A stretch of 64,000 bases of DNA, from the NCBI RefSeq assembly GCF_002814095.1, contig NZ_CP021917.1:45722-109721 (forward strand). Reading direction: 5' to 3'. Both the position numbers and the translations under genes were made by a program. The notes under the pieces were generated by a model that saw only the letters and a list, made by a program, of their open reading frames with translations, was not told the DNA's origin and ran no database searches. Shown here piece after piece: positions 35,452 through 44,704 of the stretch (within the stretch, counting starts at the first letter, position 1; each line of letters opens with the position of its first letter). This stretch comes from Sagittula sp. P11. GTDB taxonomy: Bacteria > Pseudomonadota > Alphaproteobacteria > Rhodobacterales > Rhodobacteraceae.

Positions 35452-35459
35452 GTGCGCAC
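35452..35459. promoter_or_regulatory. Short palindrome in the oxidase/LysR divergent promoter
   Basis: TT-GTGCGCAC-GAA: an 8-bp perfect palindrome flanked by T and A runs, 22 bp before the LysR start. It is of the size and type LysR proteins use, but short enough to be chance. Confidence 0.25.
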
Positions 35460-35480
35460 GAACCTTGGAGCTTTTGTCAC

Positions 35481-36386
35481 ATGTCGATCCCGCGACGCTT
35501 TCTTCCGACGATCAGCAGCCTGCGCGCGCTTGAGGCCGTGGATCGCCTCGGGACCGCTGTCGCGGCGGCGCGGGATCTCGATCTGACGCATTCGGCAGTG
35601 AGCCGTCAGCTGAAGAGCCTGGAGGATCAGCTGGGCGTGAAACTTCTGATCCGTGAAGGCAAGGGGCTGCGCCTGACCTCGGCGGGGCGCAGCTACGCAC
35701 GGTCCGTGCGGGACTGTCTTGCCGACCTGGCGCAGGCCAGCTTGCAGCTGCGTGCTGCGGGCGAGCGAAATGCCCTGAGCCTGGCGATCCCGCTGACCTT
35801 CGGGTTCTGTTGGCTCGATCCGCATCTGGGGGCGTTCCTGCAAGCCCACCCGGAGGTGCACATCAACCGCACCACGCGGAACAGCCCGTTCGATTTCGCC
35901 GCGGAAAAATTCGACGCGGCGGTCCATTTTGGCACCGCGGACTGGCCGGGGGTCGAATTTCTTCCCCTCGCGCGCAATCGCCTTGTGCCGGTCGCGCGCC
36001 CGGACACGGGCCTGCCCGATACGGTGACCCCCGCCGATCTCCTCCGGATGCCCTTGCTGCACCTGTCGAGCCGGCCGGGCGCCTGGGAAAGCTGGTTCCT
36101 GCAGCAGGACGTGGCGCCGGGCCACCTGCGCGGCGCGCTGTTCGACCAGTTCCTGTCGCTTGCCAACGCGGCGACGTCGGGCCTTGGCGCGGCGCTCCTG
36201 CCGGATTTCCTCGCCGACCGGGAGCTTCAGTCCGGCCGGCTGGTGCAGGTGGGCCCGGCATTCGAAGATCCGGGGAGCTTTTACTACCTTGTCTGGCCCC
36301 AAGAGGCCGAGCCAAGTGGCGAGCTGAGACTGCTGATCGAGTTCCTGCGGCGGCGCAGCGATGTCCGACCTGCCTCGAGCGCCTGA
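35481..36386 (+). CDS. LysR-family regulator (GcvA-like), divergent from the oxidase operon
   Basis: A 301-residue LysR protein, intact. The winged helix has LDLTHSAVSRQLKSLEDQLG (about residues 34-53) and the effector domain ends GLGAALLPDFLADREL. It belongs to the same GcvA-like branch as the frameshifted LysR at 33771. Its divergent position to the oxidase makes it the more likely direct regulator. ATG 35481 gives a normal N-terminus; GTG 35445 would add 12 residues. Confidence 0.85.
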   Translation: MSIPRRFLPTISSLRALEAVDRLGTAVAAARDLDLTHSAVSRQLKSLEDQLGVKLLIREGKGLRLTSAGRSYARSVRDCLADLAQASLQLRAAGERNALSLAIPLTFGFCWLDPHLGAFLQAHPEVHINRTTRNSPFDFAAEKFDAAVHFGTADWPGVEFLPLARNRLVPVARPDTGLPDTVTPADLLRMPLLHLSSRPGAWESWFLQQDVAPGHLRGALFDQFLSLANAATSGLGAALLPDFLADRELQSGRLVQVGPAFEDPGSFYYLVWPQEAEPSGELRLLIEFLRRRSDVRPASSA

Positions 36387-36927
36387 AACACTTATTGTGA
36401 TGGGCCGGAATTTCCGAACCGCGCCCGGATTGAGGTTCCCCTGAGAGAGGGCCGTGTCCCTCACGACTTCACCTCATGTGACCTGCAGCGGCACCTGGAC
36501 CGGGGCAATCCCGCTCTGCCGAGGCGGTACTGATCTTTCGGCGCTTTCCGGGATGGGGTCTTCGGGCGGCTTCAACAGCGAAGGTTGTTGGCGAGAGTCG
36601 GCTTTCGAGATGGGTCAGAAGCCGACCGCCGGTCCGGATGAACGGCAGATCGCTGCGTCCGACAGGGTCCAGAAAGCCGGGACGTCGGGGCGTCACGAAG
36701 GCGGCGGACCGGCGACGCAAAACAACGTGGTTCGATCAATAAACCAAGGCCTTTCATCCGCGGCATACAACCTTGATGGTCATCCTTGGCTGATGTTCGC
36801 CGCACCTGTTTTCTGGTTCAACCAATCCCGCCATGATCTCCAGTTATGGAGTATAGTTGACTGCTGTGTACTGATTCCGACCTTATGAGGGGACAAGAAC
36901 AAATCAAACAACCCAGGGAAAAACGTC
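36387..36927. other. Intergenic region without a recognisable gene
   Basis: This 541-bp stretch holds two weak overlapping ORFs (about 145 and 83 codons) on opposite strands. Neither has a ribosome-binding site or a recognisable domain. The right third must carry the promoter of the transport operon; TATGGAGTA (36845-36853) and TTGACT (36856-36861) are candidates. The left part may be a relic of a lost gene. Confidence 0.5.
36845..36853 (+). promoter_or_regulatory. TATGGARTA motif before the Dpp-type operon
   Basis: TATGGAGTA lies 75 bp before the substrate-binding-protein gene. A close match, TATGGAATA, is at 44672-44680 in the IclR/PLP-enzyme spacer. The motif may be a shared control element of the two units. 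Confidence 0.3.
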
Positions 36928-38427
36928 ATGATCCACCGTTCCAGACTCTTCCTGACCGCCGCTGCCACGGCGCTTCTTGCCGCGCCGCTGAGCGCCGAGA
37001 CGCTCGATGTGGCCATCATCGGCGAGCCGGATACATTCGATCCGATGGTGTCCACGAAGGACGTCGTCAGCATCGTCACGCAGCACTTCGTGGAAACGCT
37101 CTTTACCTTCGACGACACATGGTCGGTCGTGCCTCTGCTGGCCGCCGACATGCCGGAGATCAGCGAGGACGGCCTGACCTACGTGATCCCGCTGCGCGAA
37201 GGCGTGACCTTCCACGACGGGTCTTCCATGGACAGCGCCGACGTGAAGGCGTCGCTCGACCGCTGGCTCGAAGTGGCGAGCCGGGGCAAGGGCATCGCCG
37301 ACAAGGTCTCTTCCGTCGAGGCGACCGGACCGAACGAGATCACCCTGACGCTCTCGACGCCCTATGCGCCCTTGATGTCGCTGCTGGCCTTCTCGAACTC
37401 CGCTGCCGCGATCTACCCCGAAGAGATCATCGCGCCCGAGATCGAGACCGTGATCGGCACCGGCCCCTACAAGCTGGAGGCGCATCAGCCCGACCAGTAC
37501 ACCCAGCTTGTCCGCTTTGACGGCTACACCCAGCCGACCGGGGCCGCCGAGCGCGCGCAGACGCCGGACGAGATCCGCTTCATCCCGGTGCCGGACGGCA
37601 ACACCCGGGTCGAGGGTCTGCTCTCCGGGCAGTTTGCCTATGCCGACGGGCTGTCGACCGAGGCCTACGACCGCATCGCGGAGTCGGAAGGCGCGGAGCC
37701 GGTGCTGCTGGAGCCCTTCGGCTGGCCGGTCTTTGCGATCAACCACAAGAAAGGCCTGATGACGGACCTCACGATCCGCAAGGCCGTGCAGGCCGCCCTG
37801 CCCTTCGACGACATGCTCTTTGCCGCCTTCGGCGACGAGAAGTTCTTCCAGACCGATGGCGCGATGTACCCCGAGGGCTGGGCGTGGCGGTCGGATGCCG
37901 GTGTTGAGCTGTACAACCAGAACGACCAGGAGAAGGCCAAGGGTTACCTCGAAGAGGCGGGCTATGACGGTACGCCGCTGCGCATCCTGACCTCGCGCCA
38001 GTACGAGTTCCACTACCAGATGGCCGAAGTCGCCCGCATGGCGCTTGAGATGGCTGGCTTCACGGTCCAGATGGACGTCGTGGACTGGGCGACGCTGGCG
38101 CAGAACCGCGACAACCCGGACCTGTGGGACATCTACATCACCCACTCGCCCTTCCTGCCGGAACCGGCGCTGACCTCCTCCTTCTTCGCCACCGCGCGTG
38201 AGGGCTGGAACAACCCGGAGAAGAACGCGATCCTCGACCGCTTCACCTCGGAAAGCGATCCGGAGAAGCGCAAGGCAGTCTTTGCAGAGCTGCAGCAGAT
38301 CGTGCTGGAAGACGTGGGCCTGATCAAGGTCGGCAACTTCAACGCGCTGCAGGGCAAGGCCGCGGGTCTGGAAGGCGTCGCGCCCTCGCCGTGGCCGGCC
38401 TTCTGGAACGCGAAGATGGCCGAGTGA
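36928..38427 (+). CDS. ABC transporter substrate-binding protein, family 5 (peptide/opine type)
   Basis: A 499-residue periplasmic binding protein. The signal peptide is clear (residues 1-23, ending AAPLSA before ET). The mature part has the SBP_bac_5 segments EPDTFDPM, VSTKDVV and FHDGSSMDSADVKASLDRW. It captures a peptide-like ligand and delivers it to the two permeases and two ATPases encoded downstream. It opens an eight-gene unit that also encodes an amidohydrolase and a RidA protein, so the ligand may be an acylated amino compound (inference). Confidence 0.9.
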   Translation: MIHRSRLFLTAAATALLAAPLSAETLDVAIIGEPDTFDPMVSTKDVVSIVTQHFVETLFTFDDTWSVVPLLAADMPEISEDGLTYVIPLREGVTFHDGSSMDSADVKASLDRWLEVASRGKGIADKVSSVEATGPNEITLTLSTPYAPLMSLLAFSNSAAAIYPEEIIAPEIETVIGTGPYKLEAHQPDQYTQLVRFDGYTQPTGAAERAQTPDEIRFIPVPDGNTRVEGLLSGQFAYADGLSTEAYDRIAESEGAEPVLLEPFGWPVFAINHKKGLMTDLTIRKAVQAALPFDDMLFAAFGDEKFFQTDGAMYPEGWAWRSDAGVELYNQNDQEKAKGYLEEAGYDGTPLRILTSRQYEFHYQMAEVARMALEMAGFTVQMDVVDWATLAQNRDNPDLWDIYITHSPFLPEPALTSSFFATAREGWNNPEKNAILDRFTSESDPEKRKAVFAELQQIVLEDVGLIKVGNFNALQGKAAGLEGVAPSPWPAFWNAKMAE

Positions 38428-38437
38428 CCTGACAATC

Positions 38438-38461
38438 GGCCGGTCCCTTGCGGGGCCGGCC
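38438..38461 (+). terminator. Intercistronic hairpin after the binding-protein gene
   Basis: GGCCGGTCCC-TTGC-GGGGCCGGCC forms a 10-bp stem with one G-U pair and no T-tract. Such hairpins behind binding-protein genes commonly stabilise the upstream message and lower expression of the permeases, so binding protein is made in excess. Confidence 0.6.
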
Positions 38462-38483
38462 ATTCCAGCCGGAACAAGAACAC

Positions 38484-39425
38484 ATGCGCAGATATCTGGC
38501 CAACCGCTTCGCAGGCATGATCGTGGTGATCTTTCTCGTGCTCACCATCGCCTTCGTGCTCGTCCGCCTCGCCCCGGGCGATCCGGCAAGCCTCATGCTC
38601 GGCCCCGATGCCACGCCCGAGGAAGTCGACGACCTGCGCGTCCGGCTTGGCCTCGACCGTCCGATCACGGTGCAATACTTCACCTTCCTCGCCAACGCCG
38701 TGCAGGGCGACCTCGGCACCTCTCTGTTCTTCGATCAGCCGGTGGTGCAGGTGCTGGCCGACCGTGCGGAGCCGTCGATCTTCCTCGCGCTTTTCTCCCT
38801 CGTGGTGGCGCTGGTCATCGCGGCACCCATCGGCATCTGGGCCGCCTACCGGCGCGGGTCGGCCGGGGACCAGATATCGGTGACGTCTGCCATGCTTGCG
38901 GCCTCGGTCCCGTCCTTCCTGACCGGCCTGCTGTTCCAGCGGTTCCTGGCGACCGACCTCGGCTGGTTCCCGGTCTCGGGCTATGGCGGACCGGAGGCGG
39001 ATTTCGCAACGCGCATGGGCCACCTGGTCCTGCCTGCCATCACGCTCGGCATCACCAATTCCGCGCTTATCCTGCGGTTCACCCGTGCCTCGATGCTGGA
39101 CATCCTGGGCGAGGACTACGTGCGCACCGCCCGCGCCAAGGGCATGACCGAACGTCGCGTGGTCCTGCGTCACGCGCTGAAGAACGCGGGCATCCCCATC
39201 ATCACCGTGGTCGGCCTGACCTTTGCGCTGCTGGTGTCCGGCGCCGTGGTGACGGAACGGGTGTTCAACCTGCCGGGCATGGGCAATCTCGTGGTCAACG
39301 CGGTGCTGCGGCGCGACTACCCGGTGATCCAGGGGACGCTGATCGTGGTCGCGGCGCTTTATGTGCTGGTGAACCTCGCCACCGATCTTCTTTACCTCGT
39401 CGTCGACAAACGGGTGAAATACTGA
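38484..39425 (+). CDS. ABC transporter permease (DppB-type)
   Basis: A 313-residue inner-membrane permease of the Dpp/Opp class: N-terminal transmembrane helix (RFAGMIVVIFLVLTIAF), a further five or so helices, and the EAA loop DYVRTARAKGMTERRVVLRHALKNA that docks the ATPase. It pairs with the next gene as a heterodimer. The upstream ATG at 38448 would overlap the intercistronic hairpin and adds no useful sequence, so I prefer 38484. Confidence 0.9.
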   Translation: MRRYLANRFAGMIVVIFLVLTIAFVLVRLAPGDPASLMLGPDATPEEVDDLRVRLGLDRPITVQYFTFLANAVQGDLGTSLFFDQPVVQVLADRAEPSIFLALFSLVVALVIAAPIGIWAAYRRGSAGDQISVTSAMLAASVPSFLTGLLFQRFLATDLGWFPVSGYGGPEADFATRMGHLVLPAITLGITNSALILRFTRASMLDILGEDYVRTARAKGMTERRVVLRHALKNAGIPIITVVGLTFALLVSGAVVTERVFNLPGMGNLVVNAVLRRDYPVIQGTLIVVAALYVLVNLATDLLYLVVDKRVKY

Positions 39426-40285
39426 TGAGCGGTTCCCTCTCCGAAGCGCCCCCGGGCCTCATGCGGCAACTCTCGGCGCGTCCCTCCGTCATGGGTGCGC
39501 TGGTGGTGTTCGTCCTGATCGTGCTTGCCTGTTTCCTTTTGCCCACGCTGGGGATCACCGAGATCGGCGGCATGTCCGTGCGCAGCCGTCTCTCGGCGCC
39601 CGGTACCGGCGGATACGTCCTTGGCGCCGATGCCTTCGGACGCGATCTGCTGGGCCGGCTGCTTGTCGCCGGCCAGACCTCGCTCATGATCGGCCTCGGT
39701 GTCGCGGTCCTGTCCACGCTGCTTGGCGTGATCCTAGGGCTTGTCGCCGGGTTCTTCCGCAAGCTGGACACCGCGCTGTCCCGGCTGATCGACGCGATGA
39801 TGGCCTTCCCCGACATCCTGCTTGCGCTGTCGCTCGTGGCGATCTTCGGCGGCACCATGGGCAACGTCATCCTCGCGCTCTCCGTCGTCTACACGCCGCG
39901 CATCGCCCGTATCGTGCGGGCCTCCACCCTCGTCATCCGCGAACTGCCCTTCGTGGAGGCGGCCCGCGCCCTTGGCACCGGGACGCCCGCGATCATGCTG
40001 ACCCACGTGCTGCGCAACATCCTCTCGCCGATCCTCGTGCAGGCCACCTTCATCTTCGCCTATGCCATGCTGGCAGAGGCGGGCCTCAGCTTCCTCGGCG
40101 TTGGTGTCGATCCCAAGACGCCGACCTGGGGCATCATGGTCAACGAAGGGCGGCAGTTCATCGACAACGCCTTCTTCCTCATCCTCTTCCCGGGCATCGC
40201 CATCGCGCTTTCCGTCCTGTCGCTCCAGATCGTCGGAGACGGCCTGCGCGATGCGCTCGATCCCAGACTTGCCAAGGAGACCTGA
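39425..40285 (+). CDS. ABC transporter permease (DppC-type)
   Basis: A 286-residue permease with the N-terminal helix and the DAFGRDLLGRLLVAGQTSL segment typical of DppC/OppC. The EAA loop is VEAARALGTGTPAIMLTHVLRN. The start overlaps the stop of the first permease by one base (TGATG), so the two subunits are translationally coupled. Confidence 0.9.
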   Translation: MSGSLSEAPPGLMRQLSARPSVMGALVVFVLIVLACFLLPTLGITEIGGMSVRSRLSAPGTGGYVLGADAFGRDLLGRLLVAGQTSLMIGLGVAVLSTLLGVILGLVAGFFRKLDTALSRLIDAMMAFPDILLALSLVAIFGGTMGNVILALSVVYTPRIARIVRASTLVIRELPFVEAARALGTGTPAIMLTHVLRNILSPILVQATFIFAYAMLAEAGLSFLGVGVDPKTPTWGIMVNEGRQFIDNAFFLILFPGIAIALSVLSLQIVGDGLRDALDPRLAKET

Positions 40286-40288
40286 CTT

Positions 40289-41404
40289 ATGGCGCTCACC
40301 CTGACCAACTTCCGGGCCACCGGTTTCGACCGGGTGCCGGAGGCGATCCACGTCGCCGATGACGGCACCGTGGCGGCTTCTGCCATTGCTGACGCCGAGG
40401 TGCTCGACCTGAACGGCGCGTATCTCTCGCCGGGCTGGTGCGACCTGCACGTGCACGTCTGGCACGGTGGCACGGACATCTCCATCCGCGCGTCGGAGGC
40501 CGGCCGCCCCACCGGCGTCACCGCCATGGCCGACGCAGGGTCGGCGGGCGAGGCGAGCTTCCACGGGCTGCGCGAATACGTGATCGAGCCGCAGTCCGAG
40601 ACCATCAAGGCCTTCCTCAACATCGGCTCCATCGGGCTTGTCGCCTGCAACCGCGTGCCGGAACTGATCGACTGGCGGTCGATCGACATCGACCGGACGC
40701 TGGAGGTGATCGAGGCCAACCGCGACGTGATCTGCGGTATCAAGGTGCGCGCGTCGGGCGTCATCGTCGGCAGCTGGGGCATCACCCCCGCCAAGATCGC
40801 CAAGCGCGTGGCCGAGATGACCAACCTGCCGCTCATGGTGCACGTGGGCGAGCCGCCCCCGCTGATCGACGAGGTGTTCGAGATCCTCTCGCCCGGCGAC
40901 ATCGTCACCCACTGTTTCAACGGCAAGCCCGCCGGGTCGATCCGCGACACCGAGGCGCTGTTCCGCATGGCGCAGGACCTCGCGGCGCGCGGCATCCTCA
41001 TGGACATCGGCCACGGCGGCGCGTCGTTCAACTTCAAGACCGCGCGCGACTCCATCGCCGACGGCCTGCGGCCCTTCTCGATCTCGACCGACCTGCACAA
41101 GCATTCGATGGCGAGCCCGGTCTACGACATGGCGACGACGCTTTCGAAACTGCTGGCGGTGGGTCTGCCGTTCGACGACGTGATCGAGGCCTCGACCAAC
41201 GCGCCGCGGTCCGTGCTGGGCCTGTCCGGCAAGGACGGTTTGAACCCGGGAATGCGCGCGGACTTCACCGTCTTCGACCTCGAGGACTGCGCCATCGACG
41301 TGCTGGACAGCCAGGGCAATGCCATGGTGATGGACAAGGTCTTCGAACCGCGCGGCACCGTGCTGGGCTGCGATTTCCAGCAGGCGGCGCGCAGGCTCCC
41401 ATGA
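40289..41404 (+). CDS. Amidohydrolase (cog3964-type deacylase)
   Basis: A 371-residue TIM-barrel metallohydrolase. Metal and catalytic residues are readable: H54-x-H56 (HVH), probable carbamylated lysine K152, H185, H208 and D268. I recognise the cog3964 group, often misnamed dihydroorotase; known members deacylate small acyl acids. It sits between the permease and ATPase genes of the importer, so it probably hydrolyses the imported compound. An N-acyl or O-acyl substrate would fit the RidA and PLP enzymes nearby (inference). Confidence 0.75.
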   Translation: MALTLTNFRATGFDRVPEAIHVADDGTVAASAIADAEVLDLNGAYLSPGWCDLHVHVWHGGTDISIRASEAGRPTGVTAMADAGSAGEASFHGLREYVIEPQSETIKAFLNIGSIGLVACNRVPELIDWRSIDIDRTLEVIEANRDVICGIKVRASGVIVGSWGITPAKIAKRVAEMTNLPLMVHVGEPPPLIDEVFEILSPGDIVTHCFNGKPAGSIRDTEALFRMAQDLAARGILMDIGHGGASFNFKTARDSIADGLRPFSISTDLHKHSMASPVYDMATTLSKLLAVGLPFDDVIEASTNAPRSVLGLSGKDGLNPGMRADFTVFDLEDCAIDVLDSQGNAMVMDKVFEPRGTVLGCDFQQAARRLP

Positions 41405-42396
41405 CCGAACCGATCCTGACTGTCGACGGGCTCACCGTCGCCTTCGGCAAGGGGCGCCGCGAACTGACCGCCCTGCGCGACGTCAGCTTCAGCCTCGCGC
41501 GGGGGCAGACGCTGGCGCTGGTGGGCGAAAGCGGTTCGGGCAAGTCGGTGACCTCGCTGGCGCTGATGGGGTTGCTGCCGCCCTCGGGCCGGGTCGTGTC
41601 GGGCGACATGCGGTTCACCACGCGGGACGGGGTGAACCACGATCTGAACACGCTGAGCCAGGCAGAGCGTCGGGCCCTGCGCGGTCCCGGCATGTCGATG
41701 ATCTTCCAGGAGCCGATGAGCTCGCTCAACCCGCTGTTCACCGTCGGCGACCAGGTGGGGGAGATGCTGCTTCTGCACGAGGATCTCGACAGCAAGGCGA
41801 TCCGCAAGCGGACCATCGAGATGCTGGACCTCGTGGAGATCCCCGGCGCGGCGCAGCGGGTGGATTCCTACGCGCACGAGCTTTCGGGCGGGATGCGGCA
41901 GCGCGTGATGATCGCCATGGCGATGATCTGCAACCCGGCGCTGCTGATCGCGGATGAGCCGACCACCGCGCTCGACGTGACGATCCAGGCGCAGATCCTC
42001 GACCTGATGCGACGCCTGCAGAAGGACATGGACATGACGATCCTGTTCATCACCCACGACATGGGCGTCGTTGCGGAGATGGCGGACGAGGTGGCCGTCA
42101 TGTACTCCGGCACGGTGGTCGAACAGGCGGGCGTGGATGCGCTCTTCGATGCGCCGCGCCATCCTTATACGCAAGGGCTGCTGCACTCGATCCCGCACCC
42201 GGATCCGAGGGTTCAGGACCGTCTCGTGCCGATCCCCGGTTCCGTGCCGCCGCTCTCCGCCCGTCCGCCCGGCTGTGCCTTTGCGCCGCGCTGCGCCTTT
42301 GCCCAGGACGCCTGCATGTCGCCGGTCCCGCTGGAGACCAAGGCCCCCGGCCACCGGTCCGCCTGCATCTTCGACCACGCGGGAGAAGCCGCATGA
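41401..42396 (+). CDS. ABC transporter ATPase (DppD-type)
   Basis: A 331-residue ATPase with Walker A GESGSGKS, signature [10 protein letters not shown], Walker [13 protein letters not shown] and the C-terminal oligopeptide/dipeptide domain ([16 protein letters not shown], with a cysteine cluster that may bind an Fe-S centre). It energises import together with the next gene. ATG 41401 overlaps the amidohydrolase stop by 4 bp. Confidence 0.92.
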   Translation: MTEPILTVDGLTVAFGKGRRELTALRDVSFSLARGQTLALVGESGSGKSVTSLALMGLLPPSGRVVSGDMRFTTRDGVNHDLNTLSQAERRALRGPGMSMIFQEPMSSLNPLFTVGDQVGEMLLLHEDLDSKAIRKRTIEMLDLVEIPGAAQRVDSYAHELSGGMRQRVMIAMAMICNPALLIADEPTTALDVTIQAQILDLMRRLQKDMDMTILFITHDMGVVAEMADEVAVMYSGTVVEQAGVDALFDAPRHPYTQGLLHSIPHPDPRVQDRLVPIPGSVPPLSARPPGCAFAPRCAFAQDACMSPVPLETKAPGHRSACIFDHAGEAA

Positions 42397-43352
42397 GCCC
42401 GCTTGTCAGCCTGCGCAACCTCACGAAGCGGTTCCAGACCGGCTCCGGCACCGTCCACGCGGTCGAGGACGTGTCGCTGGACATCCCGAAGGGCGCGATC
42501 ATGGGCCTCGTCGGCGAGAGCGGTTCCGGCAAGACCACGCTGGGCCGGACATTGCTGCGCCTTGTGGAACCGACCTCCGGGCAGGTGATCTTTGACGGGC
42601 AGGACATCACCGCCCTGCCCCCGCGCGAGATGCGCGAGATGCGCCGCCGGATGCAGATCATCTTCCAGGACCCTGTGTCCTCCCTCAACCCGCGCCTCAA
42701 GGTCGGCGACCTCGTTGCCGAAGGGCTGAAGGCCTTCGATATCGGCACCCGGCGCGAACGGCGCGACCGTGTGGCGGCCCTGCTGGAAGAGGTCGGCCTG
42801 TCACCCGACCACATGGACCGCTATCCGCATGCCTTTTCCGGCGGTCAGCGCCAGCGCATCGGCCTTGCCCGCACGCTCGCGCTCGAACCGGAGTTCATCG
42901 TGGCCGACGAAAGCGTCTCTGCGCTCGACGTCTCGATCCAGGCGCAGGTGCTGAACCTGCTGCTCGACCTGCGGGAAAAGCGCAACCTGACCATGCTGTT
43001 CATCGCCCACGACCTGTCCGTGGTGAATTACCTCTGCGACCAAGTGGCGGTGATGTATCTCGGGCGGCTGATGGAGGTGGGTCCGGTCACCGACGTGCAC
43101 CGCGCCTCCGGCCATCCCTATACCCGCGCGCTCAATTCCGCGATCCCGCTGCCCGATCCGCGCGCGCCGCGCGACCGCGTGGCACTGCAGGGCGATATCC
43201 CGAGCCCGCTCTCGCCGCCCTCTGGCTGCGTCTTCCGCACGCGCTGTGCCTTTGCCGAAGAGAGCTGCGCGCGCGGAACGCCCGAGGCCCATGCGCTCGC
43301 CCCAGATCACCTGACCTATTGCAAGATTCCCGAGGTACGACATGTCCAGTGA
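42393..43352 (+). CDS. ABC transporter ATPase (DppF-type)
   Basis: A 319-residue partner ATPase: Walker A GESGSGKTT, signature AFSGGQRQRIG, Walker B FIVADESVSALD and the C-terminal GCVFRTRCAFAEESC domain. The usual DEP of Walker B reads DES, a variation also seen in DppF-type subunits. It overlaps the upstream ATPase gene by 4 bp and the RidA gene by 11 bp. Confidence 0.92.
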   Translation: MSPLVSLRNLTKRFQTGSGTVHAVEDVSLDIPKGAIMGLVGESGSGKTTLGRTLLRLVEPTSGQVIFDGQDITALPPREMREMRRRMQIIFQDPVSSLNPRLKVGDLVAEGLKAFDIGTRRERRDRVAALLEEVGLSPDHMDRYPHAFSGGQRQRIGLARTLALEPEFIVADESVSALDVSIQAQVLNLLLDLREKRNLTMLFIAHDLSVVNYLCDQVAVMYLGRLMEVGPVTDVHRASGHPYTRALNSAIPLPDPRAPRDRVALQGDIPSPLSPPSGCVFRTRCAFAEESCARGTPEAHALAPDHLTYCKIPEVRHVQ

Positions 43353-43863
43353 ACCCGCCACCCTCTCTGAAACCCCGGGCGCGGAGACACCGGAAGCGCG
43401 TCTGCACAGCCTGAACCTCGGCCTGCCTTCGCGTGCACCTACGCCCATCGGCGCCTTCACCAATGTGCGCGTGGCGGCGGGGCTCATCTATGTATCGGGC
43501 CAGGGCCCGGTGGAGGCGGACGGGACGCTCCGGCGCGGCAAGGTCGGCTCCGAAGTCACGGCTGAGGAGGCGCGGACCCATGCCCGCCTCGTCGCCATCA
43601 ACATTCTCGCCGCGTTGCGCGACCACCTGGGTTCGCTCGACCGGGTCAAGGGTGTGGTGAAACTGCTCGGCATGGTGAATGCCGATCCGGATTTCGAACG
43701 CCATCCCTTCGTGATCGACGGCGCATCGGACCTGCTTGGCGAGGTTTTCGGCGCCTCGGGCGTGCATTCGCGCTCCGCTTTCGGCGTGGGATCTCTGCCC
43801 AACCGCATCACGGTCGAGGTTGAGGCGATCTTCGAACTGGCCCCCGAGCAGGGTCAGCCGTGA
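43342..43863 (+). CDS. RidA/YjgF family protein
   Basis: A 173-residue RidA-like protein, slightly longer than the 130-residue core because of an N-terminal extension. The core segments are AAGLIYVSGQGPVEADG, NILAALRDHLGSLDRV and the C-terminal LPNRITVEVEAIFEL. The catalytic arginine motif near the C-terminus of true RidA appears here as GVGSLPNRITVE without the usual x-R-x-A-V-E, so deaminase activity is uncertain. RidA proteins remove reactive enamines made by PLP enzymes, and a SelA-like PLP enzyme lies 0.8 kb away. Its 3' end overlaps the convergent IclR gene by 10 bp. Confidence 0.82.
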   Translation: MSSEPATLSETPGAETPEARLHSLNLGLPSRAPTPIGAFTNVRVAAGLIYVSGQGPVEADGTLRRGKVGSEVTAEEARTHARLVAINILAALRDHLGSLDRVKGVVKLLGMVNADPDFERHPFVIDGASDLLGEVFGASGVHSRSAFGVGSLPNRITVEVEAIFELAPEQGQP

Positions 43864-44636
43864 CGCAGGCCAAGCGCCTTTTCGACGTCCCGGGCCGCCG
43901 CCCGCACTTCGCGGGCCACCATCTCGAACTTCTCTTCCACCCGGTGCTTGGGCATCACCACGGAGAGGGTCAGCCGGCATTCGCCGTCGAAGTCCCGGAT
44001 CGGCGCGGCGATGCAGGCGACCTGGTCTTCCGACGTGTCGATCTGCACCGAGAGGCCGTCGAGGAAGTCCTTGCGGCTGATCTCCGACAGGCGCTGCGGG
44101 TCGGTTTCGGCAAGCCCGGTGGACGACGGCCGCGCGCAGGCACGGAACACCTCGAGCCGCTTCGCGTCGGGCAGGTGCCCGATCAGGAGCCGCCCGGAGG
44201 CCGTCCAGTTCAGCGGCACCCGGGTGCCGACGTCGGAGGTGACGCGGAAAGGTCCGGCGGAGCCTTCTGCCATGGCCACGACCTGCATCATGCCCTCGTC
44301 GCGGGCGCAGATCTGGACCATCTCGCGCACGCGTTCGTTCAGCGCGAACATCGCCCGTTCCGCTTCGCCAAACGCGTTCATCCGGGCGCGGTAGGTCAGC
44401 CCGTAACGCATCAGCCGCGGCCCGAGCCAGACGCGATCGTCCGAGGTGCGCGTCAGCATCGCCCGCTCGATCAGTTCGTCCACGATCTTGTAGACCGTCG
44501 AGGGCGGCGCGCCGCTGGCTTTCGCCAGCTCGTAGCCCGTCATCGGCCCGTGCCGCTCGGTCAGGATGTCGAGGATCTGCAGCGCGCGGTCGAGGCCGCT
44601 GGTGCGTGTGCGGCGGGGTTCGGGCGTGTCGCTCAT
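43854..44636 (-). CDS. IclR-family transcriptional regulator (importer/PLP-enzyme locus)
   Basis: A 260-residue IclR protein with winged helix (about 15-75, MTGYELAKASGAPPSTVYKI) and effector domain. I choose ATG 44636 because GGAG precedes it by 6 nt; ATG 44648 has none. It is divergent from the PLP enzyme and convergent with the importer operon, and the short spacer contains inverted and tandem repeats (44647-44670). It probably controls both units. Confidence 0.85.
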   Translation of the reverse strand: MSDTPEPRRTRTSGLDRALQILDILTERHGPMTGYELAKASGAPPSTVYKIVDELIERAMLTRTSDDRVWLGPRLMRYGLTYRARMNAFGEAERAMFALNERVREMVQICARDEGMMQVVAMAEGSAGPFRVTSDVGTRVPLNWTASGRLLIGHLPDAKRLEVFRACARPSSTGLAETDPQRLSEISRKDFLDGLSVQIDTSEDQVACIAAPIRDFDGECRLTLSVVMPKHRVEEKFEMVAREVRAAARDVEKALGLRHG

Positions 44637-44646
44637 ACGGATCTCC

Positions 44647-44670
44647 ATGATTGGGGATCATAAATCATAA
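44647..44670. promoter_or_regulatory. Repeat-rich IclR/PLP-enzyme divergent control region
   Basis: ATGAT-TGGGG-ATCAT (44647-44661) is a 5-bp-arm inverted repeat. ATCATAA occurs twice in tandem (44657-44670). Together they fill the start of the 68-bp spacer and are good candidates for the IclR operator. Confidence 0.45.
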
Positions 44671-44704
44671 CTATGGAATACTGCGCAAGCTGAAAGGGTG
44701 TCCC

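Noticed and set aside
36454..36888. 145-codon ORF in the 36.4-36.9 kb spacer
   Set aside because: No ribosome-binding site, no domain and unusual composition. It is kept only as part of the intergenic description.
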